64,000 nt of DNA, taken from Pseudomonas sp. PSKL.D1. GTDB lineage: Bacteria > Pseudomonadota > Gammaproteobacteria > Pseudomonadales > Pseudomonadaceae. The DNA lies in contig NZ_CP118607.1 in assembly GCF_028898945.1 (NCBI RefSeq), positions 3,458,001 through 3,522,000 on the forward strand, given 5' to 3'. Position 1 is the first letter of the stretch. Every line of letters starts with the position of its first letter. Below the pieces are notes generated by a model. It had not been told where the DNA came from and did no database searches. It saw only the letters and a list, made by a program, of their open reading frames with translations. The translations under genes were made by a program, and so were the position numbers. Shown here piece by piece: positions 34,591 to 43,664 of the stretch.

Positions 34591-36138
34591 ATGGACTTGC
34601 GCACGCTGATCCTGACCCTGTGCGCACTCACCGCCGTGGTGATGCTGTGCACCAGCTACTTCGCCAGCTACCGGGTGCAACGGCAACTGTTGATCGACCA
34701 TTCGCTGGAAGCCAACCGGGTGTACGCCACCAAGCTGGCAGCCATCACCGAAACAGTGATCAACAACGCCTTGCAGCAACTGGCCTTCAGTGCTGGCGTA
34801 CAAGACCAGCAACTCGGCGATGCCAAGGCCCTGGCGGAAGAAACCGACCGCGTCCTGCTGCAGAGCATGGCCTTCAACTCCACGTACGTGGTTGCGGCCG
34901 ACGGCACCTTGCTGGCCATTTCGCCCGCCTCCATGCGCAACTACCTGGGTACCAAGGTGCAAACGCCGGGGGCGCAAGCGTCGCTGCGCGAGCGGCGCAC
35001 CCTGGTGTCGACGCCTTTCCTGTCGGCAGCCAACAACCTGGTGGTATCGCTGTCGCAGCCGATTTTCGCTGACGACGGCCGCTACCTGGGCTATGTCGGC
35101 GGCAGCCTGTACCTGCGCGAGCACAACATTCTCAAAGACCTGTTGGGCGAGCACTTCTACAAGGACGGCTCCTACCTCTATGTGGTGGACCGCAACCGCC
35201 GCCTGCTCTATCACCCGGACAGTGAGCGCGTGGGCACCGTGCTGGACGGCAACCCGCTGGTCGACAACCTGCATGGCCTGGACAGCGGCACCCGCCGGCT
35301 GGTCAACACCCAAGGCATCGAGATGCTGGCCGGGTTCGCCACCGTGCCCAGTGCCGGCTGGGGCATCATCGCGCAGCAACCTTTGGCCAAGGCCGTGGAG
35401 CCCGTGAACCATCTGGTGCTCAACGTGGTAGGCACCTCGGCGCCGCTGGCCCTGGTGGGCTGCCTGGCACTATGGTGGCTGGCCCTGATCATCGCCCGGC
35501 CCCTCTGGCAACTGGCGGCCGGCGCACGGGCGATGGACCGCGCGGGGACGGCCGAACAGCTGCATCAGGTACGCGCCTGGTACTTCGAGGCGGCCGAACT
35601 CAAACGCGCCTTGCTGTTTGGCCTCAACCTGCTGCAGGAACGTATCGGCCGCCTCAACCAGGACGCCCAGACCGACCCGCTGACCGGGCTGGTCAACCGC
35701 CGGGGCCTGGAGTTCAACCTGGCACTGCTGGAGGCCGAAGGCCGAAGCTTTGCGGCAATCGTGCTGGACGTCGACCATTTCAAGCGCATCAACGATGGCC
35801 ACGGGCACGATGTGGGTGACCAGGTGCTACGCCAGCTGGCAGAGCTGATGCGCCGTTGTTGCCGGGAAGGCGACCTGCTGTGCCGCACCGGCGGCGAGGA
35901 ATTCCTGATGCTGCTGCCGGGCGCGAGCCTGCCCGTGGCAATGGGCGTAGCCGAGCGGCTGCGACTGACGGTGCAGGCAACCGCGATCGAGCCAGTAGGC
36001 GGCATCACGATCTCATTGGGCGTGGCGCACTGGGTTGCTGGGCCCGAGCGTGAACCGAGCCAAGCCCTCAACCAGGCCGACCGTGCCCTGTATCGTGCCA
36101 AACAGAGCGGTCGCAACCGCGTGTGCGAAGCCCAGTGA
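34591..36138 (+). CDS. Diguanylate cyclase with Cache sensor domain (GGEEF)
   Basis: Inner-membrane signalling enzyme of 515 residues that makes c-di-GMP from two GTP. TM1 (about 5-25) and TM2 (about 276-303) bracket a periplasmic dCache-like sensor domain. A short HAMP-like linker leads to the GGDEF domain, with the active-site variant GGEEF at 434-438, which is normally functional, and an intact product-inhibition I-site RxxD at 425-428. The start is not certain: ATG 34591 was chosen, but TTG 34564, with GAGG upstream, and GTG 34552 are in frame. The ligand of the sensor domain is unknown. Confidence 0.88.
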   Translation: MDLRTLILTLCALTAVVMLCTSYFASYRVQRQLLIDHSLEANRVYATKLAAITETVINNALQQLAFSAGVQDQQLGDAKALAEETDRVLLQSMAFNSTYVVAADGTLLAISPASMRNYLGTKVQTPGAQASLRERRTLVSTPFLSAANNLVVSLSQPIFADDGRYLGYVGGSLYLREHNILKDLLGEHFYKDGSYLYVVDRNRRLLYHPDSERVGTVLDGNPLVDNLHGLDSGTRRLVNTQGIEMLAGFATVPSAGWGIIAQQPLAKAVEPVNHLVLNVVGTSAPLALVGCLALWWLALIIARPLWQLAAGARAMDRAGTAEQLHQVRAWYFEAAELKRALLFGLNLLQERIGRLNQDAQTDPLTGLVNRRGLEFNLALLEAEGRSFAAIVLDVDHFKRINDGHGHDVGDQVLRQLAELMRRCCREGDLLCRTGGEEFLMLLPGASLPVAMGVAERLRLTVQATAIEPVGGITISLGVAHWVAGPEREPSQALNQADRALYRAKQSGRNRVCEAQ

Positions 36139-36233
36139 GCAGAAAAGTATTACAAGCCTTGTCATAAAACTGTCGTGTATTGGTCATAGGATTGACCTCG
36201 ATCTGACATTTCACCTTCAAGGATGAGCGTCCC

Positions 36234-37010
36234 ATGCGTCGAGTGGTATTCAATCAAAAAGGCGGCGTCGGCAAGTCCAGCATCGCCTGCAACCTCGCTG
36301 CGGCCAGCGCCGCCGAGGGCTATCGCACCCTGCTCGTCGACCTCGACCCCCAGGCCAATGCCACCTACTACCTCACCGGGCTGTGCAATGACGCCATCCC
36401 GGCCGGCATCGCCGACTTCTTCCGCCAGACCTTGTCGCCGGCCACCGCCGCCGGCAAGAAGCACCGCGTGGCGATCACCGACACCCGCTACGACAACCTG
36501 CACCTGATCACCGCCAGCCCCGACCTCAGCGACCTGCAAAGCAAGCTGGAAAGCAAGTTCAAGATCAACAAGCTGCGCAAGCTGCTGGTAGAGCTGGGCG
36601 AAGACTACGAGCGCATCTACATCGACACACCGCCCGCGCTTAACTTTTACACCTTCAGCGCGCTGGTGGCCGCCGAGCGACTGTTGATACCGTTCGACTG
36701 CGACAGCTTCTCGCGCCAGGCGCTGCACAGCGTCATGGCCGAGGTCGAGGAACTGCGCCAGGACCACAACCCGGCGCTGCAGGTGGAAGGTGTAGTGGTC
36801 AATCAGTTCGCCGGGCGCACCGCGCTGCACCAGACGCTGGTCGACCAACTGCGCAATGAAGGCCTGCCCGTGCTGCCGGTGTACCTGAGCAGTTCCATCA
36901 AGATGCGCGAGTCCCACGAGGCCGCCGTGCCGCTGGTGCACCTGGCCCCCCGGCACAAGCTGTCGATGGAGTTTGTGAACTTGCTGGATGCGCTTGAGCG
37001 CGCCGCCTGA
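36234..37010 (+). CDS. Orphan ParA/Soj-like ATPase
   Basis: Cytoplasmic P-loop ATPase of 258 residues. The deviant Walker A box is KGGVGKSS at 9-16, with the signature Lys9 of the ParA/MinD group, and the Walker B-like segment is YIDTPPALNFY. No ParB, centromere-like repeats or plasmid genes lie close by, so it is probably a chromosomal ParA paralogue that positions some other cell component or protein cluster. It is flanked by a diguanylate cyclase and a DUF2946 gene. Its ATG at 36234 follows AAGGATG. Confidence 0.87.
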   Translation: MRRVVFNQKGGVGKSSIACNLAAASAAEGYRTLLVDLDPQANATYYLTGLCNDAIPAGIADFFRQTLSPATAAGKKHRVAITDTRYDNLHLITASPDLSDLQSKLESKFKINKLRKLLVELGEDYERIYIDTPPALNFYTFSALVAAERLLIPFDCDSFSRQALHSVMAEVEELRQDHNPALQVEGVVVNQFAGRTALHQTLVDQLRNEGLPVLPVYLSSSIKMRESHEAAVPLVHLAPRHKLSMEFVNLLDALERAA

Positions 37011-37087
37011 CCTGCGACAACCTGCCACGTCACGCGGCAAGTGAGAAGCACTACCCGTCCATTCGTCCGGGTGATAGATTCGCCGCC

Positions 37088-37498
37088 ATGAACATCACCC
37101 GGCACACCCGCACGCTGACCGCCTGGACGCTCTACGCCAGCGTCCTGTTCAGCCTGTTGCTGTGCGGTTTGCACCATGGCCAGATGGGTGGCCTGCGCCT
37201 GGCCGGGCTGCAAGGCGGGTTCTGCTCGATCAACAGCGAGCACGGCGTGGCCATCGACCTCGAAGGCGCCGGCGGCGACCAGCACATGGCCCAGCTCGAC
37301 TGCCCGGTGTGTTCTTCGTTTGGCATGGCGGTGCCGCTGAGCAGTGGCGGTTGGTCGTTCAACCCCGCGCATGCCACCGCCACTTCGCCCGTCGTGGTGC
37401 GCAGTTGGGCACAGCCGCCTCCCCGTTATCAACGCCCCGCGCTCAACCCCCGCGCCTCCCCCACCCGCTTCCCCGCAGCTGCCATTCATTTCGCCTGA
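37088..37498 (+). CDS. DUF2946 family protein
   Basis: Protein of 136 residues with one N-terminal membrane segment or uncleaved signal (about 10-27) containing the CGLHHG segment. CPVCSS follows near residue 75. DUF2946 proteins are typical companions of TonB-dependent receptors and copper-related genes in Pseudomonas; the Cys and His content suggests metal handling. The gene lies 53 nt before the TonB receptor on the same strand, so they are likely one operon. Exact function is unknown. Confidence 0.78.
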   Translation: MNITRHTRTLTAWTLYASVLFSLLLCGLHHGQMGGLRLAGLQGGFCSINSEHGVAIDLEGAGGDQHMAQLDCPVCSSFGMAVPLSSGGWSFNPAHATATSPVVVRSWAQPPPRYQRPALNPRASPTRFPAAAIHFA

Positions 37499-37551
37499 CC
37501 CCGCCGTGCGCGGCCGGTCAGCCATGACCTTTGCGTGGAAGACACAACAAC

Positions 37552-39702
37552 ATGCTCCGCAACACTTCCCTGGTGCTCCTGATGGGCACCTGCACCCATG
37601 CCTGGGCGAACGACGCCCCTGTCGAACTCACTGCCACCACCATTGACGGCGAACGCGAGGCGCCCTCCGGCGTGCAGCTGGACGAGCCGATCCGCACCGG
37701 CTCCCGGCTTGGCCTCACTGCCCGCGAAACGCCTGCCTCGGTCAGCGTGTCGGACCGCCGCGTGATCGAAGCACGCGATGCCAAGGACAGCCAGGACGTG
37801 ATCAACGCCATGACCGGCGTCAACGCCTCGGCCAACCCGGGCTTTGGTGGCTTCGTCAGCTACCGGGGCTTCACCCAGAACCAGGTGACCCAGCTCTACA
37901 ACGGCATCAACCTCGGCTACAGCAGCGCCACCCGCCCGGTGGACGCCTGGGTGCTGGACCGGGTCGAGCTGATTGGCGGGCCGTCTTCATTCCTGCATGG
38001 CGCAGGGTCGGTGGGCGGCTCGATCAACTACATCACCAAGCTTGCCAGCCGCGACCAGCAAACCGTCGACGGGCGCGTGCGTTACGGCAGCTACGACGAC
38101 TCGGAAGTGGCCTTCGGCATCAACCAGGCACTGGCCAGCAACCCCGCCGACGCTCGCCACTTCGTGCGCCTGGATTTCAGCCGCGGCCATGGCAACGGCT
38201 ACATCGACCGCAACGAACGGCAAACCGACAGCCTGGCGTTTTCACTGCTCAGCGACCTCACGCCAGACCTCACCCACACCTTGGCCCTGGAGTACCAGCA
38301 AGACAGCGAAGACAGCCCCTACTGGGGCTCGCCCATCCTGCCCGGGCGCAGCACCATGAAGATCGACAAAAGCCGCCGTTTCGAGAACTACAACGTCGCC
38401 GACGGCCGTTACGAGCAACGAGTGCGATGGCTGCGCTCGATCCTCGATTACCGGGTCAGCGACAGCACCAGCCTGCAAAACACCCTGTACCACTACAATG
38501 CCCAGCGCGATTACCGCAACCTCGAACGCTACAGCTACACAAGCGATGGCAACGTGCTGCGCGCCAGCCCCTACCTGCAGCGGCATGACCAGAACGTGCT
38601 GGGTGACCGCATCGAACTGCGTCACGACAATACGCTGTTCGGCCTGGCCAGCCGGTGGTCGCTGGGGCTGGACTACTCGCGCATGCGCCAGACGCTCTAC
38701 CCCTCTTCCGGTAGCTGGACCGATGTGGTCGACCCGGACCACTTTGACCCCGGCAGCTTCTACGACATCCCGGGCGTGAACAGCGGCCTTACCAAACAAC
38801 GCCGCCACGAAGTCATCAACCGCGCGGTATTCGCCGAAAACCGCCTGCAGCTCACCGAACGCCTGGCGCTGCTGACCGCCCTGCGTTACGACTACCTGGA
38901 CATGCAGGTCACCAACTACGGCGCCGTTACACCCACCTCCCCGGCGTATTTCGAACGGCGCTGGGAGCCGCTGTCCGGGCGCATCGGCCTGACCTACGCC
39001 TTGACGCCATCGGCCAGCGTGTACGCGCAATACAGCACCTCCGCCGACCTACCCGCCGGTTCGCTGGCTGCGGCGACGTACTCCAACGTCGGCCTGTTCG
39101 ACCTGTCCAAGGGCGAGCAGTGGGAGGTGGGCAGCAAGTTCGACTTCCTCGAAGGGCGCGGCGCGGCGACCGTGGCGCTGTACCAGATCGTGCGCAAGGA
39201 CTTTGCCGTGCGCGACTCGGCCAACCCCAACCTCACCGTGCAGGCCGGGCAGCAGACCTCTCGCGGCATCGAATTGTCCGGGCGCTTGCAGGTAACGCCC
39301 AAGCTGCTGGCCGAGGGCAACTATGCCTACGTGGATGCGCAATATGATGCGTTCAACGAGGCCGTCAACGGCGTGTCGGTGTCACGCAAGGGCAATGCGC
39401 CGGTGAACGTGCCGGCCAATGTGGCCAACCTGTGGCTGACGTACAGCTTCACACCGGCGTGGTCGGCGGGGGTGGACTCGCGGTATGTGGGTTCGGTGTA
39501 TGCGGACAATGCCAATACGCTGAAGGCACCGGCCTATACCCTGTTCGGGGCCTTTGCGCGTTACCGGGTCGATGAGCACACCACCGTGACCGGGCGCGTG
39601 CGCAACCTGACGGATGAGGTGTATGCCAAGCAAGCGTACGGATTGCAGTACTACATGGGGGCGCCACGGACGTTCGAGGTGGCGGTGGATATGCGGTTCT
39701 GA
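37552..39702 (+). CDS. TonB-dependent receptor, probable metal/metallophore uptake
   Basis: Outer-membrane receptor of 716 residues with a signal peptide of about 19 residues (THAWA). The plug domain carries GLTARETPASVSVSD, DVINAMTGVNASANPGF and DRVELIGGPSSFLHGAGS, and the barrel ends in VAVDMRF. No STN domain is present. The association with DUF2946 points to copper or another metal rather than a classical ferric siderophore, but this is inference. ATG 37552 begins the signal peptide; an upstream in-frame start at 37531 is less likely. A REP element follows the gene. Confidence 0.85.
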   Translation: MLRNTSLVLLMGTCTHAWANDAPVELTATTIDGEREAPSGVQLDEPIRTGSRLGLTARETPASVSVSDRRVIEARDAKDSQDVINAMTGVNASANPGFGGFVSYRGFTQNQVTQLYNGINLGYSSATRPVDAWVLDRVELIGGPSSFLHGAGSVGGSINYITKLASRDQQTVDGRVRYGSYDDSEVAFGINQALASNPADARHFVRLDFSRGHGNGYIDRNERQTDSLAFSLLSDLTPDLTHTLALEYQQDSEDSPYWGSPILPGRSTMKIDKSRRFENYNVADGRYEQRVRWLRSILDYRVSDSTSLQNTLYHYNAQRDYRNLERYSYTSDGNVLRASPYLQRHDQNVLGDRIELRHDNTLFGLASRWSLGLDYSRMRQTLYPSSGSWTDVVDPDHFDPGSFYDIPGVNSGLTKQRRHEVINRAVFAENRLQLTERLALLTALRYDYLDMQVTNYGAVTPTSPAYFERRWEPLSGRIGLTYALTPSASVYAQYSTSADLPAGSLAAATYSNVGLFDLSKGEQWEVGSKFDFLEGRGAATVALYQIVRKDFAVRDSANPNLTVQAGQQTSRGIELSGRLQVTPKLLAEGNYAYVDAQYDAFNEAVNGVSVSRKGNAPVNVPANVANLWLTYSFTPAWSAGVDSRYVGSVYADNANTLKAPAYTLFGAFARYRVDEHTTVTGRVRNLTDEVYAKQAYGLQYYMGAPRTFEVAVDMRF

Positions 39703-39708
39703 TGGATC

Positions 39709-39812
39709 GGGCGCCGCTGTCGCGGCGCATCGCGGATAAATCCGCTCCTACAAGGGCAACACAACCCCTGTAGGAGCGGATTCATCCGCGATGCGGCGCG
39801 ACAGCGGCGCCC
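39709..39812. repeat. REP-type inverted repeat (family A)
   Basis: Arms of about 44 nt begin GGGCGCCGCTGTCGC at 39709 and end in GCGACAGCGGCGCCC at 39812, with only a few mismatches. They enclose a short centre. It separates the TonB receptor gene from the convergent amino acid ABC operon and could act as a shared transcription end. Confidence 0.82.
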
Positions 39813-39825
39813 TGGCGGCCCGAAC

Positions 39826-40554
39826 CTACCCCACCGCCCCGATAAAGTTCGCCAGCTCCGTCGTCTGCGGTGCCGCGAACACCTCGCGCGGGTGCCCCAC
39901 TTCATGCACCTTGCCCTGGTGCATGAACACCAGCTTGTCGCCCACCTCACGCGCAAAGCGCATTTCGTGGGTCACCATGATCAGCGTCATGCCTTCGCTG
40001 GCCAGCTGGCGCACCACCCCCAACACTTCATTGACCAGCTCCGGGTCCAGCGCCGAGGTGATCTCGTCACACAGCAACACCTTGGGCGACATCGCCAGCG
40101 CCCGGGCAATCGCCACCCGCTGCTGCTGGCCACCAGACAGCTGATCCGGGTAAGCGTTGAACTTGTCCGCAAGCCCCACCCGCGCCAGCATCTGCTCAGC
40201 CAATTGCTGCGCCTCGGCCTTGCCGGCCTTCTTCACCACCTGCGGCGCCAGCATCACGTTCTCGCCCACGGTCAGATGCGGGAACAGGTTGAACTGCTGG
40301 AACACCATGCCCACCTTCTGGCGCAGGCTGCGCAGGTCGGCACGGCTGGCGTCCAGGTACTCGCCGTCCACTTCGATCACACCGTCGCTGATCGATTCCA
40401 GGCCATTGAGGGTGCGCAGTAAGGTGCTCTTGCCGGAGCCGCTGCGGCCGATGATGGCCACCACTTCGCCTTCCTCGATGCTCAGGTCGACGCCCTTGAG
40501 CACATGGTTGTCGCCGTAATACTTGTGCAACGCGGACACTCTAAGCAGGGGCAT
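39826..40554 (-). CDS. Polar amino acid ABC transporter ATP-binding protein
   Basis: ATPase of 242 residues, close in pattern to GlnQ/HisP. Walker A is GRSGSGKS at 36-43; the signature is LSGGQQQRVAIARAL; Walker B is VLLCDEITSALDPELV, and the switch His lies in MVTHEMRFA. Its start overlaps the end of the adjacent permease gene by 14 nt. It is the last gene of the operon binding protein, permease, permease, ATPase. Confidence 0.92.
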   Translation of the reverse strand: MPLLRVSALHKYYGDNHVLKGVDLSIEEGEVVAIIGRSGSGKSTLLRTLNGLESISDGVIEVDGEYLDASRADLRSLRQKVGMVFQQFNLFPHLTVGENVMLAPQVVKKAGKAEAQQLAEQMLARVGLADKFNAYPDQLSGGQQQRVAIARALAMSPKVLLCDEITSALDPELVNEVLGVVRQLASEGMTLIMVTHEMRFAREVGDKLVFMHQGKVHEVGHPREVFAAPQTTELANFIGAVG

Positions 40555-41188
40555 GCAGCCTCCTTTCCAGGTAACGGGCGCTCAGCGAGAGCGGGTAACA
40601 AAGGACGAAGTAACCGAGCGCAACCAGGCCATACACCATGAACGGCTCGAAGGTGGCGTTGGCCAGCATGCCGCCGGTCTTGGTCAGTTCGGTAAAACCG
40701 ATGATCGAGGTCACCGCCGTGCCCTTGACCACCTGCACGGAAAAGCCCACGGTCGGTGCCACGGCAATGCGCAGCGCCTGGGGCAGGATGACGTAGCGCA
40801 ATTGCTCCAGGCGGTTGAACGCCAGGCTACCGGAAGCCTCCCACTGGCCACGCGGGATCGACTCTACGCAGCCGCGCCAGATTTCGGCCAGGAATGCACT
40901 GGTAAACAGCGTCAGGGCGATGGCCGCAGCCATCCACGCCGACACATCGATGCCGAACAGTGCGATGCCGAAAAACACCATGAACAGCTGCATCAACAAC
41001 GGCGTGCCCTGGAACAGCTCGATGTAACCCCGCGCCAGGCCGCGCAGTAGAGGGCTTTCGGAAATCCGCGCCACCAGCAGCAACAACCCGGCCAAGCCGC
41101 CGCAGACAAACGCCACCAACGACAGCAGCAGCGTCCACTGCAGGCCGATCAACAGGTTGCGCAGGATGTCCCAGAAGGTAAAGTCCAT
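40541..41188 (-). CDS. Polar amino acid ABC transporter permease 2
   Basis: Inner-membrane permease of 215 residues with about five helices (HisM/GlnP family). GTPLLMQLFMVFFG and the EAA-type loop GSLAFNRLEQLRYVILPQAL are typical. The ATG at 41188 shares one base with the stop of permease 1, so translation is coupled. It forms a heterodimeric channel with permease 1. Confidence 0.9.
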   Translation of the reverse strand: MDFTFWDILRNLLIGLQWTLLLSLVAFVCGGLAGLLLLVARISESPLLRGLARGYIELFQGTPLLMQLFMVFFGIALFGIDVSAWMAAAIALTLFTSAFLAEIWRGCVESIPRGQWEASGSLAFNRLEQLRYVILPQALRIAVAPTVGFSVQVVKGTAVTSIIGFTELTKTGGMLANATFEPFMVYGLVALGYFVLCYPLSLSARYLERRLHAPA

Positions 41189-41853
41189 CAGCGTCTCCCC
41201 ATCAGCAAACGTTGCCCCACCCACGCCAGCAACTGGCGCAGCAGGATTGCCATCACCAGGTACAGCACGGTGGTCAGCAGGTAGGTTTCAAAGGCGCGGA
41301 AGTTACGCGACTGGATGAAGTTGGCGGCAAACGACAATTCCTCGGTGGCAATCTGCGAACACACCGCCGAGCCGAGCATCACGATCACGATCTGACTGGA
41401 CAGCGCCGGCCACACCTTGGCCAGCGCCGGTTGCAGCACCACGTGGCGGAAGGCCTCGAAGCGGCTCATGGCCAGCGCCGCAGCGGCTTCCAGCTGGCCC
41501 TTGGGGATGGCCTGGATACCGGCGCGGATGATCTCGGTGGAATAGGCCCCCAGGTTGATCACCATCGCCAGCACCGCCGCCTGCCACTCGGTCAGGCGGA
41601 TGCCCAGCGCCGGCAGGCCGAAGAAGATGAAGAACAGCTGGACGATGAACGGCGTGTTGCGGATCAGCTCCACGTACAGGCCGAACAGCGCATCGAACGG
41701 CCGCACGCGCCAGGCGCGCACACCGGCGCCGATCACGCCGATGGCCACGCCCAGCAGCGTGCCGACGGCGGTCAGCTGCAGGGTGAACCAGGCGCCTTTG
41801 ACCAACAGGTCGGCCTGGGCCAGCACCGGGGCGAAGTCGAATTCATAGGCCAT
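41188..41853 (-). CDS. Polar amino acid ABC transporter permease 1
   Basis: Inner-membrane permease of 221 residues (HisQ/GlnP family), with RNTPFIVQLFFIFFGLPALG and the EAA-type loop ALAMSRFEAFRHVVLQPAL. It lies 22 nt after the binding-protein gene and overlaps permease 2. The pair of different permeases is the arrangement found in glutamate/aspartate and basic amino acid systems. Confidence 0.9.
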   Translation of the reverse strand: MAYEFDFAPVLAQADLLVKGAWFTLQLTAVGTLLGVAIGVIGAGVRAWRVRPFDALFGLYVELIRNTPFIVQLFFIFFGLPALGIRLTEWQAAVLAMVINLGAYSTEIIRAGIQAIPKGQLEAAAALAMSRFEAFRHVVLQPALAKVWPALSSQIVIVMLGSAVCSQIATEELSFAANFIQSRNFRAFETYLLTTVLYLVMAILLRQLLAWVGQRLLMGRR

Positions 41854-41875
41854 CGTGGCAAACTCCAGGCGCGGC

Positions 41876-42661
41876 TCAGAGGTCAGCCGGCAGCGGCTGC
41901 TTCAGCCATTTTTCGGCGTTGCGGTTGAGGCTGCCGTCGGCCTTGGCGGCTTCCAGGGTGGCGTTGACCTTGTCCAGCAACGCTGGCTCGTTCTTGGCCA
42001 GGCCCACGTACACCGGCGAGTCCTTGAGTTTGACCTTGACCACCGGCACCTTGGCCGGGTTTTTCTCGGCGATGGCGGCCATCACCACGCTGCCGCTGGC
42101 AATCAGTTCGACCTGGCCGGACAGGTAGGCGGCGATGGTCGAGTTGTTGTCTTCAAAGCGTTTGATCACAGCACCCTTGGGGGCGACGGCGCTCAGCTCC
42201 ATGTCTTCGATCGAGCCGCGGGTCACGCTGATGGTCTTGCCGGCCACCGCGTCGATGTTGGCGATGTCGGTTTCGGCGGGGCCGAACACGGCCAGGTAGA
42301 ACGGTGCATAAGGGCGCGAGAAGTCGATGACGGCGGCGCGTTCGGGGTTTTTGCCCAGGCTGGAGATCACCAGGTCAACCTTGCCGGTGGTGAGGAACGG
42401 GATGCGGTTGGTGCTGTTGACCGGGGTCAGCGCCAGCTTCACGCCGAGTTTGTCGGCCAGCAGTTGCGCGGTGTCGATGTCCAGGCCGCGCGGCTTGAGG
42501 TCGGGGCCGACCGAGCCGAACGGCGGGAAGTCCTGCGGCACGGCCACTTTCAGCACGCCGCGGGCGCTGATGTCGGCCAGAGCGTCGGCCTGGGCGGTTT
42601 GCAGGGCCAGCGCGCCGCCGCAGAACAGGGTGGCCAGGAACAGGGTGCGGAAAGTCTTCAT
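41876..42661 (-). CDS. Polar amino acid ABC transporter binding protein
   Basis: Periplasmic binding protein of 261 residues with a signal peptide of about 25 residues (LQTAQA). The family 3 solute-binding signature is seen in GLDIDTAQLLADKLGVKL, and ligand-contact regions appear as NSTNRIPFLTTGKVDLVIS and VTRGSIEDMEL. It is the first gene of the operon. The exact amino acid or amine cannot be told from the sequence. A divergent FadR-type regulator and two copies of a likely operator lie upstream. Confidence 0.9.
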   Translation of the reverse strand: MKTFRTLFLATLFCGGALALQTAQADALADISARGVLKVAVPQDFPPFGSVGPDLKPRGLDIDTAQLLADKLGVKLALTPVNSTNRIPFLTTGKVDLVISSLGKNPERAAVIDFSRPYAPFYLAVFGPAETDIANIDAVAGKTISVTRGSIEDMELSAVAPKGAVIKRFEDNNSTIAAYLSGQVELIASGSVVMAAIAEKNPAKVPVVKVKLKDSPVYVGLAKNEPALLDKVNATLEAAKADGSLNRNAEKWLKQPLPADL

Positions 42662-42704
42662 CGAACGGCCTCGCGAAAATCCAGGGTAGGTGTTGCCTGG
42701 GGTA

Positions 42705-42721
42705 TTGCACGGGGCATGCCA
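42705..42721 (-). promoter_or_regulatory. Possible sigma-54 promoter for the amino acid ABC operon
   Basis: On the minus strand, TGGCATG-CCCC-GTGCAA has GG and GC dinucleotides 10 nt apart, as in the -24/-12 promoter TGGCACG-N4-TTGCW. It lies about 44 nt upstream of the binding-protein start codon. No enhancer-binding protein gene is nearby, so the call is tentative. Confidence 0.35.
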
Positions 42722-42775
42722 GAATCGATTCAGGTGCTGCCAAAAACGCTCGAACGCGGCTGGCGCAAGGTCTTA

Positions 42776-42788
42776 CTGGTCTGAACAG
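42776..42788. promoter_or_regulatory. GntR-type operator, copy 1
   Basis: CTGGTCTGAACAG is palindromic except for one mismatched pair around the central base. It lies 115 nt upstream of the ABC operon start. The same 12 of 13 bases recur at 42925-42937. Confidence 0.55.
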
Positions 42789-42924
42789 TTGCCGTACGCA
42801 CGCGGCAACGAATCACCCGTTGCGCCCCGCTTTCGTGCACCAGGCCCAGGGCCTGCGCCAGCACGGAGCAACACTTGCCAGCACGGCGCAATCACCGTAA
42901 AAAGCCAAGGTCATAGCCCTCCGA

Positions 42925-42937
42925 CCGGTCTGAACAG
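42925..42937. promoter_or_regulatory. GntR-type operator, copy 2
   Basis: CCGGTCTGAACAG ends one base before the regulator's ATG at 42939, so binding there would repress the regulator itself. It differs from copy 1 in one base. Confidence 0.55.
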
Positions 42938-42938
42938 C

Positions 42939-43622
42939 ATGCTCGACACACTCCCCCGCGCCGTCCCCGAACAGGCCTTGCACAGCATCCGCAAGCTGAT
43001 CGAAGAAGGTGGTTACCAACCCGGCGACGCCCTGCCCTCGCAGCGCGACCTGGCCGAACAATTGGGGGTGAGCCGCGCGTCGCTGCGCGAAGCACTGTCG
43101 TCGCTCAGTGCGTTGGGGCTGGTCAGCGTGCAGCCGGGCAAAGGCGTGTTCGTGCAGGCACCCGCCCCCACCGGGTTTGCCTGGCCCTATGCCGAACAGG
43201 TGTCGGCCAGCGACACGTTCCAGCTGCGCTACGCCCTGGAAGGCTTTGCCGCCGGGCAGGCGGCGCTGGCGTTGACGGCAGATGACCTCGACCGCCTGGA
43301 AGCCAACGTCGGGGCCATGCGCCGCGAGTTGCAGGCCGGCAACTTCGAGGCCGCGGCACGGCTGGACTTCGCCTTTCACCAGCAGTTGCTGCAAGCGTGC
43401 GGCAACCACGCGATGCTGCAGGTGATCACCACCAGCCAGGAGATATTCCTGGAGAGCCAGAAGCTACCGTTCATTCGGCCAGAGCGGGCCATGGAAACGT
43501 GGCAGGAACACCGCAAGATCCTGCGTGCACTGGCCCAGCGCTCCCAAACCGGTGCACAAAAGGCCATGCAGTTACATATTCGCAACGCGGCGTCGCGTAC
43601 AGGGGTGGTGTTTTCGGTGTAG
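42939..43622 (+). CDS. FadR-subfamily GntR transcription regulator
   Basis: DNA-binding regulator of 227 residues. The N-terminal winged helix-turn-helix contains LPSQRDLAEQLGVSRASLREALSSL (abridged) and is followed by an FCD effector domain with the metal-binding Asp/His pattern (DFAFHQQLLQACGN). It is divergent from the amino acid ABC operon; two nearly identical palindromes lie in the intergenic region, one directly before its own start. It therefore probably controls both itself and the importer in response to a carboxylate or amino-acid-like ligand. The ATG at 42939 gives the canonical N-terminus. Confidence 0.88.
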   Translation: MLDTLPRAVPEQALHSIRKLIEEGGYQPGDALPSQRDLAEQLGVSRASLREALSSLSALGLVSVQPGKGVFVQAPAPTGFAWPYAEQVSASDTFQLRYALEGFAAGQAALALTADDLDRLEANVGAMRRELQAGNFEAAARLDFAFHQQLLQACGNHAMLQVITTSQEIFLESQKLPFIRPERAMETWQEHRKILRALAQRSQTGAQKAMQLHIRNAASRTGVVFSV

Positions 43623-43664
43623 ATTGCTGCGCTGTCTCAAGCCCCACCGTACAAGGATGTTGTC

